Shown: positions 1-7,641 of the stretch, one piece after another
Layout of the letters: each line of letters starts with the position of its first letter
Numbering within the stretch: the first letter of the stretch is position 1
NCBI GenBank assembly: GCA_034399355.1
Contig: JAXMMT010000008.1
Coordinates: 1-34,136, forward strand
DNA: 34,136 bases
Direction of reading: 5' to 3'
DNA from: UBA2279 sp034399355
Lineage (GTDB): Bacteria; Actinomycetota; Coriobacteriia; Anaerosomatales; Anaerosomataceae
Made by a program: the position numbers and the translations under genes
The notes under the pieces: model-generated
Databases searched by the model: none
Told to the model about the DNA's origin: nothing
The model's input: the letters and a program-made list of their open reading frames with translations, nothing else

Positions 1-117
1 CTCAGAGGTATGAGTTGGCTCAAGCCGGGGGCCCAGGGGATGGTCAAGCTCAAGGTCCTGCGCTACAACAAGACATGGAACGATCACTGGGGATCGAGGT
101 TCGCCGAGGCGGCCTAA
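1..117 (+). CDS. C-terminal end of a probable transposase (partial)
   Basis: The first base starts a codon in an open frame of 38 residues that ends in TAA at 115-117; the rest of the gene lies outside the window. The tail contains GMSWLKPGAQGMVKLKVLR followed by a W-D-H-W pattern. This resembles the C-terminal end of ISKra4/ISL3-like transposases, where a 'G-M-x-W-x-x-x-G-A-Q-x-x-L-x-L-R' stretch comes just before the stop. That similarity is from memory and the fragment is short, so the family is uncertain. The stop codon overlaps the stop codon of the convergent aminotransferase gene. Whether the element is intact cannot be judged from here. Confidence 0.4.
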   Translation, partial: LRGMSWLKPGAQGMVKLKVLRYNKTWNDHWGSRFAEAA

Positions 118-1262
118 TGTCTCAGTTTGAGATGCTTCCCCCCTTCGTGCAGGCGCTCGAGTGACGCGGCATAGCTGAAACGCAGGAAGCCCTCTCCTCC
201 GGGCCCGAAATCAACACCCGGCGCAACCGCGACCGCTGCCTCATCCAGTATGCGCTCCGCAAGAACCAAGGAGTCGCTTCCCCACCGTCTGGCATCGGCA
301 AAGACGTAAAACGCTCCGGTCGGCTCGGCCGCAATCGTAAGACCTACCTCCCCGAGCGCCGGGACGAGGTAGTGCCGCCGCTTGTCGTAGACCGCCCGCA
401 TCCGTGCGACGTCGTCTTGCGCATACAGTAGGGCAGTCGTTCCGGCGACCTGAACGAAGTGATTAGCGCAGAGGAAGAAGTTCTGCTGGATCTTCTCGGC
501 AGGACGTACGAACACGCGAGGAGCGATCAGATAGCCCAGGCGCCAGCCGGTCATCGCGTATGCCTTGGAGAAGCCGTTCAAAACGAAGGCACGGTCGGTG
601 TACTCCAGGATGGTATGCGAGCGGCCCTCGAACTGTAGACCGTGGTAGATCTCGTCGCTGGCAATGTAGATCCCGGTCTCCTCGGCCAGATCGGCAAGCG
701 CCTGGAGATCCTCCGGATCGAGGACTGTACCCGTCGGGTTCGCGGGCGAGTTGATCATAACGGCGCGTGTACGCTCTGTGATGGCCGCGCGCACCTCATC
801 GATGCGGAAGCGAAAGCCCTCCTCGGCACGCACGCGCACGGGAACCGGAACACCACCCAGGAAGCTGATGTAGTTGGGGTATGCGGGATAGCAGGGGTCG
901 GAAATGATGACCTCATCACCCGGGTCGAGCAAGCTGCCGAACAAGAGCAGCATCGCCGGCGACGTGCCCTGAGTGACAACGATGCCCTCGGGATCCACGG
1001 TCACGTCGTACGCGCCGCGGTAGTGAGAAGCGATAGCCTCACGCAGATCGGGCAGCCCTGCCGACTGCGTATAGCCGGTGTCACCGGCCTCCATGGCCTG
1101 CTCGGCTGCGCATGTGATCACTGCGGGGGTGGCAAAGTCCGGGTCACCGATCTCCAGTCGGACGACATCGACGCCATCAGCCGTAAGCTGCTTGGCGCGG
1201 GCCACAACATCCATGACCACGAACGGGCGGATCGCCTGCGCCCTGCGGGAGACCTCATCCAT
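114..1262 (-). CDS. Class I/II pyridoxal-phosphate aminotransferase (aspartate aminotransferase-like)
   Basis: A complete 382-residue fold-type I aminotransferase, close to the usual family length. The PLP-binding lysine is K233 in NGFSKAYAMTGWRLGY. The cofactor-contacting residues are N175 (SPANPTG) and D203/Y206 (SDEIYHG), and a C-terminal LRFSYA arginine would bind the substrate carboxylate. The family transfers amino groups between an amino acid and 2-oxoglutarate in the cytoplasm; the exact substrate (aspartate, aromatic, alanine or another) cannot be read from sequence. AGGAGGG lies 10 bases before the ATG. The gene follows the radical SAM gene by 15 bases, so they are probably co-transcribed. 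Its TAG overlaps the stop of the convergent transposase-like frame. Confidence 0.93.
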   Translation of the reverse strand: MDEVSRRAQAIRPFVVMDVVARAKQLTADGVDVVRLEIGDPDFATPAVITCAAEQAMEAGDTGYTQSAGLPDLREAIASHYRGAYDVTVDPEGIVVTQGTSPAMLLLFGSLLDPGDEVIISDPCYPAYPNYISFLGGVPVPVRVRAEEGFRFRIDEVRAAITERTRAVMINSPANPTGTVLDPEDLQALADLAEETGIYIASDEIYHGLQFEGRSHTILEYTDRAFVLNGFSKAYAMTGWRLGYLIAPRVFVRPAEKIQQNFFLCANHFVQVAGTTALLYAQDDVARMRAVYDKRRHYLVPALGEVGLTIAAEPTGAFYVFADARRWGSDSLVLAERILDEAAVAVAPGVDFGPGGEGFLRFSYAASLERLHEGGKHLKLRH

Positions 1263-1277
1263 CTGTCGCAGTCCCTC

Positions 1278-2558
1278 CTAGATTCGCGCGCGATACTGTC
1301 GCTGCAGAAACACCGCGCGGACCTCGGCGCGGCGCAGGTCATTGTAGCCGATGGTAGGCGTGGACACGATCTCGTGCGGCGGCTCCGGATCGAAGCGCAG
1401 GCCAAGTTCTTCCGCGCGCTCGTAGAGATCGGTGCCCGGCAGCACGTGTAGAGTCGACGTCTGCATGATTCCGGGATCGAGATCGAGGCAGAACTCGACG
1501 CCGGCGAAGAAGTCCTCAACGGTATCTCCCGGGAGTCCGATGATGAGGTCACACTCCACCACGATACCCACGCGCTTGAGCGCCTCCACACCGCGCACGA
1601 ACCGCTCACGGTCAAAGCCCCTGCGGCATGTGGCAAGTGCATCAGCGCCTATCGACTGGGGCCCCGTCTCGACCGACACGACACCCGCGGAGGCGAGCAA
1701 CGCAGCCTGCTCATCATCGACACACTCGATGTTCACCTCGACAGTGTGCAGCCGCACACCTCGCGCCGCATGGGGTGCGAGGCGTGCGGCCAACCACGCG
1801 AGTCGGTCGGGCGTCAGATTGAACACGGGGTCGATGAAGGAGAACGAGTGTACGCCGTTCGCAGTCGCCAGCGCGTCGATCTCCTCGGCCACCCGGACGT
1901 CCGAGAACCGCCGTATCTTACCGTAACCCTTGCCTTCGAAGCAGTAGCCACAGTGGTGAGGGCAGCCACGGTAGGTTTCGATGTAGGCGCCGCCGTCCAC
2001 GGGCGTCATCACACCGGTCAAGTAGGGAGACGGGATGCTGTCCAGGTTCGCGATAAGAGGGCGGTCCTGCGCCGAGATGACCGAGCCGTCTGACGCGCGA
2101 GCCGAAACCCCGTCGACGTGCTCGATCCTGCGTCCGCGGGTGATGGCATACAGCAGCTCGGCGAACGTCTCCTCGCCCTCCCCGCGCACGATCACGTCCG
2201 TCTCGGCATGGCGCTCGAGCACACGCTGAGCGATGGGACCCACCTCCGGTCCTCCCAAGACAACGAGCGTCTTTGGTCGAGCCTGCTTGACGATGCGGCA
2301 GACCTCGAATGCGAACCGGGCGTTCCAGCAGGTCACCGATACGCCGATGACGTCCGGCTCGAGCTGGAGCGCGCGATAGGCGACCCACCAGGGGTCCACA
2401 TCGACCGTCAGGTCAAGCGTCTGGAACGCGACGCGCCCCGAAAGCCGGGGGTCAGCCTGCACGTAAGCGCGCAGGTAGCCGAGCGCCAACGACTGGTAGC
2501 CCGGGGAATTGAGACCGATCAGAACCGTGCGCAACGGGTTGGTAGAGTCGTGTGTCAT
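1278..2558 (-). CDS. B12-binding domain radical SAM protein
   Basis: 426 residues. The N-terminal half (about 10-145) has the cobalamin-binding Rossmann pattern: LIGLNSPGYQSLALGYLRAY, then PDVIGVSVTCWN, then a VVLGGPEVG glycine-rich loop and VRGEGEETF. The second half is a radical SAM barrel with the cluster motif C199-x3-C203-x2-C206 in YRGCPHHCGYCFEG, followed by a family-typical TGPQSIG-type segment and LIIGLPGDT. Such enzymes use a [4Fe-4S] cluster and S-adenosylmethionine, often with cobalamin, for methylations or rearrangements; the substrate here is unknown. The ATG overlaps the TGA of the upstream gene in an ATGA junction, implying translational coupling. The architecture recalls B12-binding/DUF4080-type radical SAM proteins, without certainty. 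Confidence 0.9.
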   Translation of the reverse strand: MTHDSTNPLRTVLIGLNSPGYQSLALGYLRAYVQADPRLSGRVAFQTLDLTVDVDPWWVAYRALQLEPDVIGVSVTCWNARFAFEVCRIVKQARPKTLVVLGGPEVGPIAQRVLERHAETDVIVRGEGEETFAELLYAITRGRRIEHVDGVSARASDGSVISAQDRPLIANLDSIPSPYLTGVMTPVDGGAYIETYRGCPHHCGYCFEGKGYGKIRRFSDVRVAEEIDALATANGVHSFSFIDPVFNLTPDRLAWLAARLAPHAARGVRLHTVEVNIECVDDEQAALLASAGVVSVETGPQSIGADALATCRRGFDRERFVRGVEALKRVGIVVECDLIIGLPGDTVEDFFAGVEFCLDLDPGIMQTSTLHVLPGTDLYERAEELGLRFDPEPPHEIVSTPTIGYNDLRRAEVRAVFLQRQYRARI

Positions 2559-3220
2559 CGCGCTTCACCGTCCCGCACGAGATGAAGCACGTGGGACTCA
2601 GGAAGCAGCTCCGCAGGTCCCAGTACCTCCACCCAGACGCCGTTCACCGTCCCTGTGTCGCACGCGGCGGCTACCTGGGCGCGCACGTCCGCCGTAACGC
2701 GCATGGACCGTCCGTCCAAGGTGACGCCGGCCACGCCGGCCTCGGCCATGGCCGCGACACCTTGCGCCAGCTCGGTGACATTGTGAACGCACAAAGACAC
2801 AGCGGCAGTCGCCACGGCGGCGACTCCAGCAGTACGAGCCGCTTCCGCCCACGCGGAAATGCCGGCGAGAGCCTTGGGGGGATCAGCGTAGCTGACACGC
2901 ACGTGTCTGACTCCCGCATGAAGCGCTCCCGCTGCATTACCGCTGGTAGCGAGCGCACCACCGTCCGTCTCCAGGCCGATACGCACCGCTCCGTCACGTG
3001 TCGCCGCGTTGACAAGCACCGGCAACTCCGGATGCCCAAAGGCGTCGGCTCCGCCGAGCATCACATTAGGGCCGGGCGACGGGCACTCGGCGACTGCCCG
3101 TCGGATATGTTCTGTGACCTCCGCTGCCGACAGGTAGTCGACGGCCTGCCGAGACAAGCCGCAGCGGGCGCAGGACGCACGACCACCCGTACCGATCTCG
3201 ACGAGCGAGAATCTGAGCAC
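2555..3220 (-). CDS. Degenerate radical SAM-like protein
   Basis: 221 residues from the chosen GTG at 3220. The layout matches a radical SAM half-barrel: an N-terminal Cys pair (C17-A-R-C20), a GG-x-D-x-x-GHPELPVLVNAA stretch like the 'GGEP...HPEL' motif, IGLETDGGAL like 'ETNG', and an HVRVSYADP strand. The position where the first cluster cysteine should be (x3 before C17) is Gly13, so a normal three-cysteine cluster is unlikely. A longer frame opens at a GTG at 3250. The 3220 start has GGAGGGG just upstream, and a -10 box at 3252-3257 would put transcription start inside the longer version. Its stop overlaps the B12 radical SAM start, suggesting the two proteins work together. Function unknown. 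Confidence 0.7.
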   Translation of the reverse strand: MLRFSLVEIGTGGRASCARCGLSRQAVDYLSAAEVTEHIRRAVAECPSPGPNVMLGGADAFGHPELPVLVNAATRDGAVRIGLETDGGALATSGNAAGALHAGVRHVRVSYADPPKALAGISAWAEAARTAGVAAVATAAVSLCVHNVTELAQGVAAMAEAGVAGVTLDGRSMRVTADVRAQVAAACDTGTVNGVWVEVLGPAELLPESHVLHLVRDGEAR

Positions 3221-3251
3221 GACACTCCCCTCCGCAACACGCACGAGCACC

Positions 3252-3257
3252 AGTATA
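3252..3257 (-). promoter_or_regulatory. Probable -10 box for the radical SAM/aminotransferase unit
   Basis: Reading the minus strand, TATACT lies about 30 bases before the GTG at 3220 and just after the tRNA terminator. No convincing -35 element is seen at 16-18 bases. It supports 3220 rather than 3250 as the start of the first gene. Confidence 0.45.
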
Positions 3258-3287
3258 GCTGCTCGACCGTAACCTGAGAGAACGCAA

Positions 3288-3313
3288 GAGCGGCCCGCCT
3301 TCGCGGACCGCTC
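3288..3313 (-). terminator. Terminator of tRNA-Leu
   Basis: An 11-base-pair stem with one G-T pair, 3288-3298 with 3303-3313, closes a four-base loop. It lies 11 bases past the encoded CCA end and is followed on the minus strand by TTGCGTTCTC, a modest T content. The stem is strong enough for a factor-independent terminator, although the T tract is poor. Confidence 0.65.
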
Positions 3314-3323
3314 GTTGAGTTCT

Positions 3324-3410
3324 TGGTGTCGGAGATGGGATTTGAACCCACACGTCCTAATAGGACACTAGGCCCTCAACCTAGCGCGTCTGCCGTTCCG
3401 CCACTCCGAC
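3324..3410 (-). tRNA. tRNA-Leu (anticodon GAG)
   Basis: The acceptor stem GTCGGAG (5' end at 3410) pairs with CTCCGAC, followed by discriminator A and an encoded CCA (3324-3326). The anticodon arm is CTAGG-TTGAGGG-CCTAG, giving anticodon GAG, which reads CTC and CTT leucine codons. A long variable arm (GTCC/GGAC) marks a class II tRNA, as expected for leucine. The T loop TTCAAAT is present. All expected arms are visible in the sequence. Confidence 0.97.
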
Positions 3411-3441
3411 GACTAACGCTGCCCGTGAGACAGCGAACGTG

Positions 3442-3470
3442 AGTATAACAAGACGTCTGTCGGCTGCCTA
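3442..3470 (-). promoter_or_regulatory. Promoter of tRNA-Leu
   Basis: On the minus strand, TAGGCA (3465-3470) and TATACT (3442-3447) are separated by exactly 17 bases, matching sigma-70 type spacing. The predicted start is about 25 bases before the mature tRNA 5' end. The -35 box overlaps the stop codon of the upstream ABC ATPase gene. Confidence 0.6.
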
Positions 3471-4508
3471 GGCCGTTTCCGCGCAGCTTCCCACGACCGT
3501 GCTGCACGCTTTCTCCAGCGGTATGGGCATCGACTTCGCGAAGTGGCACGCAGCCCGCTGGCCAACCGCCACATCACGCAACTCGGGCTCTTCGTCCGAG
3601 CAAATCGGGAACTGTGCGATCGGACAGCGAGTGTGGAACCTGCACCCCGTCGGAGGGTTGATCGGACTCGGCACATCGCCCTGCAGGATGATACGTTCAC
3701 GTGATTTCTGCTTCTCCGGATCCGGAACCGGCACCGCGGACAACAGCGACTGGGTGTACGGGTGATGCGGCGAGTCGTAGAGGTTCTTCCAGTCGCCGAC
3801 CTCCACGATCTTGCCGAGATACATGACCGCCACCCGATCCGAGATGTGCCTCACGACCGACAGATCGTGCGCGATGAAGAGATACGTGAGCCCGAACTCC
3901 TTCTGCAGATCGGACAGTAGGTTGACGATCTGCGCCTGGATCGAGACGTCAAGCGCCGATACCGGCTCGTCACAGATAATCAACTTGGGCCGCAGAGCAA
4001 GCGAACGAGCGATGCCAATGCGCTGACGCTGACCGCCCGAGAACTCATGCGGATAGCGGTTGATGTGCTCCGGGTTCAGACCCACGGTCTCCAGCAGCTC
4101 CCGGACTTGGGACCGGCGCTCATTATTCGTCCCGATGCCATGGATGATCAGCGGCTCGGACACGATCTCGCCGATGGTCATGCGTGGGTTCAGCGACGCG
4201 TACGGGTCTTGGAAGATGAACTGGACGTCGCGGCGGAAGGCCTTGAGATCGCGACCGCGAAGCTTGGCGATGTCTTGGTCGGCGAACTCCACGGTACCGT
4301 CTGTGGGCTCCAGCAGCCGGATGATGCACCGACCGGTCGTCGACTTGCCACATCCAGACTCGCCAACCAGGCCGAGCGTCTCTCCCTCGGTGACGAAGAA
4401 ACTGACGTCATCGACGGCCTTGACCTTGCGGCTCAGCCGGGAGCTGAGCAGACCCTGGTCGACCGGGAAGTACTTCTTGAGGTTGTTGACGCGAAGCAGC
4501 TCAGTCAT
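3468..4508 (-). CDS. Oligopeptide/dipeptide ABC transporter ATPase (OppF/DppF type)
   Basis: 346 residues from the ATG at 4508. One of the two nucleotide-binding subunits that power the importer. Walker A is GESGCGKST (49-57), Q-loop FQDP, signature FSGGQRQR (156-163), Walker B LIICDEP (176-182) and switch histidine H214. The C-terminal oligopeptide-transporter extension carries the conserved cysteine cluster GCRFHTRCP...C...AC. The open frame extends upstream to 4667, but the extra residues lie inside oppD in another frame. A GGGGAGG site about 8 bases before 4508 and the family start 'MTELLRVNNLKKYF' settle the choice. It begins immediately after the oppD stop codon, so translation is probably coupled. 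Confidence 0.95.
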   Translation of the reverse strand: MTELLRVNNLKKYFPVDQGLLSSRLSRKVKAVDDVSFFVTEGETLGLVGESGCGKSTTGRCIIRLLEPTDGTVEFADQDIAKLRGRDLKAFRRDVQFIFQDPYASLNPRMTIGEIVSEPLIIHGIGTNNERRSQVRELLETVGLNPEHINRYPHEFSGGQRQRIGIARSLALRPKLIICDEPVSALDVSIQAQIVNLLSDLQKEFGLTYLFIAHDLSVVRHISDRVAVMYLGKIVEVGDWKNLYDSPHHPYTQSLLSAVPVPDPEKQKSRERIILQGDVPSPINPPTGCRFHTRCPIAQFPICSDEEPELRDVAVGQRAACHFAKSMPIPLEKACSTVVGSCAETA

Positions 4509-4509
4509 C

Positions 4510-5529
4510 TCACGCCACCTCCCCGGACGGCGACGCACTGTCACGCCGGAAGGCCGGGTCCTCCGAGAACAGACAGGCAGAGCTGTGTCCATCCTCAATG
4601 GGCACGAGAGGAGGCACGGTGCTGCGACAGACGTCTTTCGCGAAAGGACACCGAGGGTTGAACGCACACCCGGGCGGGACGTTGATCAGGCTGGGCGGCT
4701 GACCGATGATCGGCATCAGGATGCCCTTCTCGGATACATCGTGTCGCGGCAGGCTATCCAGCAAACCCCACGTGTAGGGATGCAGCGACCGGTAGAACAC
4801 GTCGTCGGCTGAGCCGGCCTCTATCTGCCTGCCCGCATACATGACCATGACGTCATCGGCCATGTCTGCAACCACGCCGAGGTCATGGGTGATCATGATG
4901 ATGGCGGTACCGGTGCGGTCCTGTAGAGCAATCATGAGCTCAAGGATCTGTGCCTGGATGGTCACGTCTAGCGCGGTAGTGGGCTCGTCGGCGATCAGAA
5001 TGTCGGGATCGCACGCGAGGGCCATCGCGATCATCGCACGCTGGCGCATGCCGCCCGAGAACTGGTGTGGATAGTCTCTCGCGCGATCGCGGGGGTTCGG
5101 GATGCCGACCATATCAAGCAGCTCCACGGCACGCTCGTTGGCCTCCTTCTTCTTGAGCCCCTTGTGCAACACGAGCGACTCGCCGATTTGACGCCCGACC
5201 CGGTAGACCGGATTCAGCGACGTCATGGGATCTTGGAAGATCATCGCGATGCGGTCACCGCGAATCGCACGCACACCGGCATCGTCCATATGCAGAATGC
5301 TCTCGCCTTTGAAGAGTATGTCGCTGTCGCTGCCGATCACGCCGGTCGACTGCGGGATGAGCCGCATGATCGACAGCGCGGTGACCGACTTGCCGGAGCC
5401 GGACTCGCCGACCACCGCAAGCGTCTTACCCGCCTCAAGGCTGAAGTTGACCCCGTCAACGGCCTTTACGATGCCGTCGCGTGTGTGGAAGTGCGTCTTG
5501 AGATTGCGTACTTCGAGAAGCGTCGACAT
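4510..5529 (-). CDS. Oligopeptide/dipeptide ABC transporter ATPase (OppD/DppD type)
   Basis: 339 residues, the partner ATPase of the OppF-like subunit. It shows Walker A GESGSGKS (41-48), Q-loop FQDPMTSLNP, signature FSGGMRQR, Walker B ILIADEP and switch THDLGVV. The C-terminal family domain is present with GCAFNPRCPFAKDVC. The two ATPases of this family form a heterodimer under the permease pair. The gene lies 4 bases after the OppC-like gene and directly before the OppF-like gene. The substrate cannot be told from the ATPase; the same family also serves nickel and dipeptide importers. Confidence 0.95.
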   Translation of the reverse strand: MSTLLEVRNLKTHFHTRDGIVKAVDGVNFSLEAGKTLAVVGESGSGKSVTALSIMRLIPQSTGVIGSDSDILFKGESILHMDDAGVRAIRGDRIAMIFQDPMTSLNPVYRVGRQIGESLVLHKGLKKKEANERAVELLDMVGIPNPRDRARDYPHQFSGGMRQRAMIAMALACDPDILIADEPTTALDVTIQAQILELMIALQDRTGTAIIMITHDLGVVADMADDVMVMYAGRQIEAGSADDVFYRSLHPYTWGLLDSLPRHDVSEKGILMPIIGQPPSLINVPPGCAFNPRCPFAKDVCRSTVPPLVPIEDGHSSACLFSEDPAFRRDSASPSGEVA

Positions 5530-5533
5530 ACCA

Positions 5534-6553
5534 CTAGTCCTTCATCTTCACGTCGAGCGCATCCCGCAGGCCATCACCCATCAGGACGAACGCGAGCACG
5601 GTCGTGAGAATCGCAAACCCCGGCCACAGCATCAGCCATGGAGCACGTACCATCAGCGGCCGGGCGTCGGACAACATAAGACCCCACGAGGGGGTCGGCG
5701 GCTGGACGCCCATACCCAAAAAGCTCAGCGCCGCCTCGGTGATGATGGCGCCACCTATGCTCATGGTGCCGTAGACGATGATCGGCGCGACCGCATTGGG
5801 CATGATGTGGCGAAAGATCATGCGCATATGTCCCGCTCCCATCGAACGAGCCGCGTCGATGTACTCGTTCTCCTTCACGGAGAGGATCGAGCTGCGGAAC
5901 ACACGCGCGATTGATGGCCATCCAAGAATACCGATGGCGATGAACACGTTCCGGTAGCTCGGCCCGAGTACCGCGATCAATGCGATGGCGAACAACACGT
6001 ACGGAAAGGCCAAGAAGACGTCCGCCCCTCGCATTATCAGCGCATCGATGAAGCCGCCAAAGTAGCCGGACAGCGCACCCAAGATAAGACCGATCACAAC
6101 GGAGATCGCCACCGCGATGATACCAACGGTGAGTGAGATCCGAGCACCGTAGACGACGCGCGAGAATACGTCTCGACCGAGCTTATCGGTCCCCATGATG
6201 TGATCGGCACTCGGCGGCTGCAAGTTCGCGCCGAGCGTGGTATCCATAGCCAGAGGATCGCCGAACACCGGCTTGACCCATACGTCGGCGGTCAGCGTCA
6301 CGAGGATGACGAAGATGACCCAGATAAGACCAGCGATAGCGAGCTTGTTCTTGCGAAGACGGTACCACGCGTCGCCCCACAGGGTGCGTCCGCCAGCAGC
6401 AACGGGCTCGTCCGTCGGAGGAACAGGCAACAGCTGCGCTTGGTCCTTCACCGGGTGCCCGGCCACGTCCCGTATGTCACCGTGCTCGAAGCGGCTCTCA
6501 TCGTGCGGATGCGGGTTGTGTGCGTCGTGGTGTGCGTCCTTTGGGTCGCTCAT
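5534..6553 (-). CDS. ABC transporter permease (OppC/DppC type) with histidine-rich N-terminal tail
   Basis: 339 residues. After a cytoplasmic N-terminal region of about 70 residues there is a first membrane helix (AIAGLIWVIFVILVTL), then a periplasmic loop with the OppC-family GTDKLGRDVFSRVVYG segment, then five further helices. The EAA coupling loop is in the YIDAARSMGAGHMRMIFRHIMPN region. The tail is unusual: seven histidines in the first 33 residues (H8, H9, H12, H15, H17, H24, H33) among Asp and Pro. This could bind a metal or simply be a hydrophilic linker. The start overlaps the OppB-like stop by 4 bases (ATGA). Confidence 0.94.
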   Translation of the reverse strand: MSDPKDAHHDAHNPHPHDESRFEHGDIRDVAGHPVKDQAQLLPVPPTDEPVAAGGRTLWGDAWYRLRKNKLAIAGLIWVIFVILVTLTADVWVKPVFGDPLAMDTTLGANLQPPSADHIMGTDKLGRDVFSRVVYGARISLTVGIIAVAISVVIGLILGALSGYFGGFIDALIMRGADVFLAFPYVLFAIALIAVLGPSYRNVFIAIGILGWPSIARVFRSSILSVKENEYIDAARSMGAGHMRMIFRHIMPNAVAPIIVYGTMSIGGAIITEAALSFLGMGVQPPTPSWGLMLSDARPLMVRAPWLMLWPGFAILTTVLAFVLMGDGLRDALDVKMKD

Positions 6554-7527
6554 TCCGCAGCACCCCCGTACCTGATGCGCGGGTCAAGCACCGCATAACT
6601 GAGATCGACGAGGAGATTGACGATCATGACCGCGAACACGATGAAGATCACGCCACCCATGAGGACCGGCCAATCACGCTGACCGATAGCATGGAAGATC
6701 TCAAGACCGACACCAGGCCAGTTGAAGATCGTCTCGGTAAGGATCGCGCCAGCCATCATCACACCGAGGTCGATGCCGATGAACGTCACGACCGGGATCA
6801 TCGCGTTCTTCATCGCATGTCGCCAAATCACAGCGCGACGGCTGAGGCCCTTGGCCTCGGCAGTCCTGATGTAGTCCTGGCCCAGCGCCTCGAGCATCTG
6901 ACTGCGCATGATGCGTGCAACGTACGCGGTCGACACCGACGCCAGTGTGATGGCAGGAAGTATCATGTGTACCCATCCGGGGAATTGGTACGATTCCATC
7001 CCCGAGATGGGAAGATAGAACGCGCCGCCTGTCCAGCGCTTCAGCAAGATGCCGAAAAACAGCTGAAACATCATGCCGAGCCAAAAGACCGGTATGGCGA
7101 CAAGAATCGACGTAGAAAGTGTCGTGAGCACGTCGGCAAGCGAGTACTGCTTCACCGCCGATATGATGCCCGCAGCGATACCCATGACGATCTCGATGAC
7201 AATCGCAGCGAGAGCGAGCTTCACGGTATTGGGAAACTTGTCAGCAAGGATGTCCGCCACCGGACGACTCTTCTGGAACGAGTCCCCCAGGTCGCCCCTC
7301 GCGAGATTGCGAAGATAGATGACGTACTGCTCGGGCAGCGGCCTGTCGAGACCGTATTCTTCAACGATCTGCGCCCGGAGCGTGTCAGAGATCGCGCGCT
7401 CACCGGTGATCATTCTCACCGGGTCACCGGGCAGAATGCCTGGCGCACGAAGCACGAACAATAGCATGGTGACCCCGAGAAACACCGGGATCATCTGTAA
7501 TACGCGTCTGATCAGGTATTTGAGCAT
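6550..7527 (-). CDS. ABC transporter permease (OppB/DppB type)
   Basis: 325 residues from ATG at 7527. It begins MLKYLIRRVLQMIPVFLGVTMLLF, the typical OppB/DppB start with a first membrane helix, followed by GDPVRMITGE and five more helices. The coupling loop is near DYIRTAEAKGLSRRAVIWRHAMKNA. A TTG six codons upstream (7545) keeps the frame open, but AAGG just before 7527 and the family N-terminus favour the ATG. It forms the channel with the OppC-like subunit. It is separated from the binding-protein gene by about 114 bases that contain a hairpin. Confidence 0.94.
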   Translation of the reverse strand: MLKYLIRRVLQMIPVFLGVTMLLFVLRAPGILPGDPVRMITGERAISDTLRAQIVEEYGLDRPLPEQYVIYLRNLARGDLGDSFQKSRPVADILADKFPNTVKLALAAIVIEIVMGIAAGIISAVKQYSLADVLTTLSTSILVAIPVFWLGMMFQLFFGILLKRWTGGAFYLPISGMESYQFPGWVHMILPAITLASVSTAYVARIMRSQMLEALGQDYIRTAEAKGLSRRAVIWRHAMKNAMIPVVTFIGIDLGVMMAGAILTETIFNWPGVGLEIFHAIGQRDWPVLMGGVIFIVFAVMIVNLLVDLSYAVLDPRIRYGGAAE

Positions 7528-7583
7528 AGGGACCTTGCTTCTCAATGGGTAAGGTACCGACGTGTGACTTCAGAAGAGAAGCC

Positions 7584-7617
7584 GGTGCCGGAACGCCCGG
7601 GAGGACGTCCCGGCACC
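7584..7617 (-). terminator. Intercistronic hairpin after the binding-protein gene
   Basis: Arms 7584-7591 and 7610-7617 pair perfectly over 8 bases, with a further 3 pairs inside (7593-7595 with 7606-7608). Read on the minus strand, it lies just after the stop of the binding-protein gene and before the permease gene. There is no clear T run, so it may be a leaky terminator or a 3' end that stabilises the binding-protein mRNA. This arrangement is common where the binding protein is needed in excess. Confidence 0.5.
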
Positions 7618-7641
7618 TCTGTGCTCAAACGCTTCGAACGT

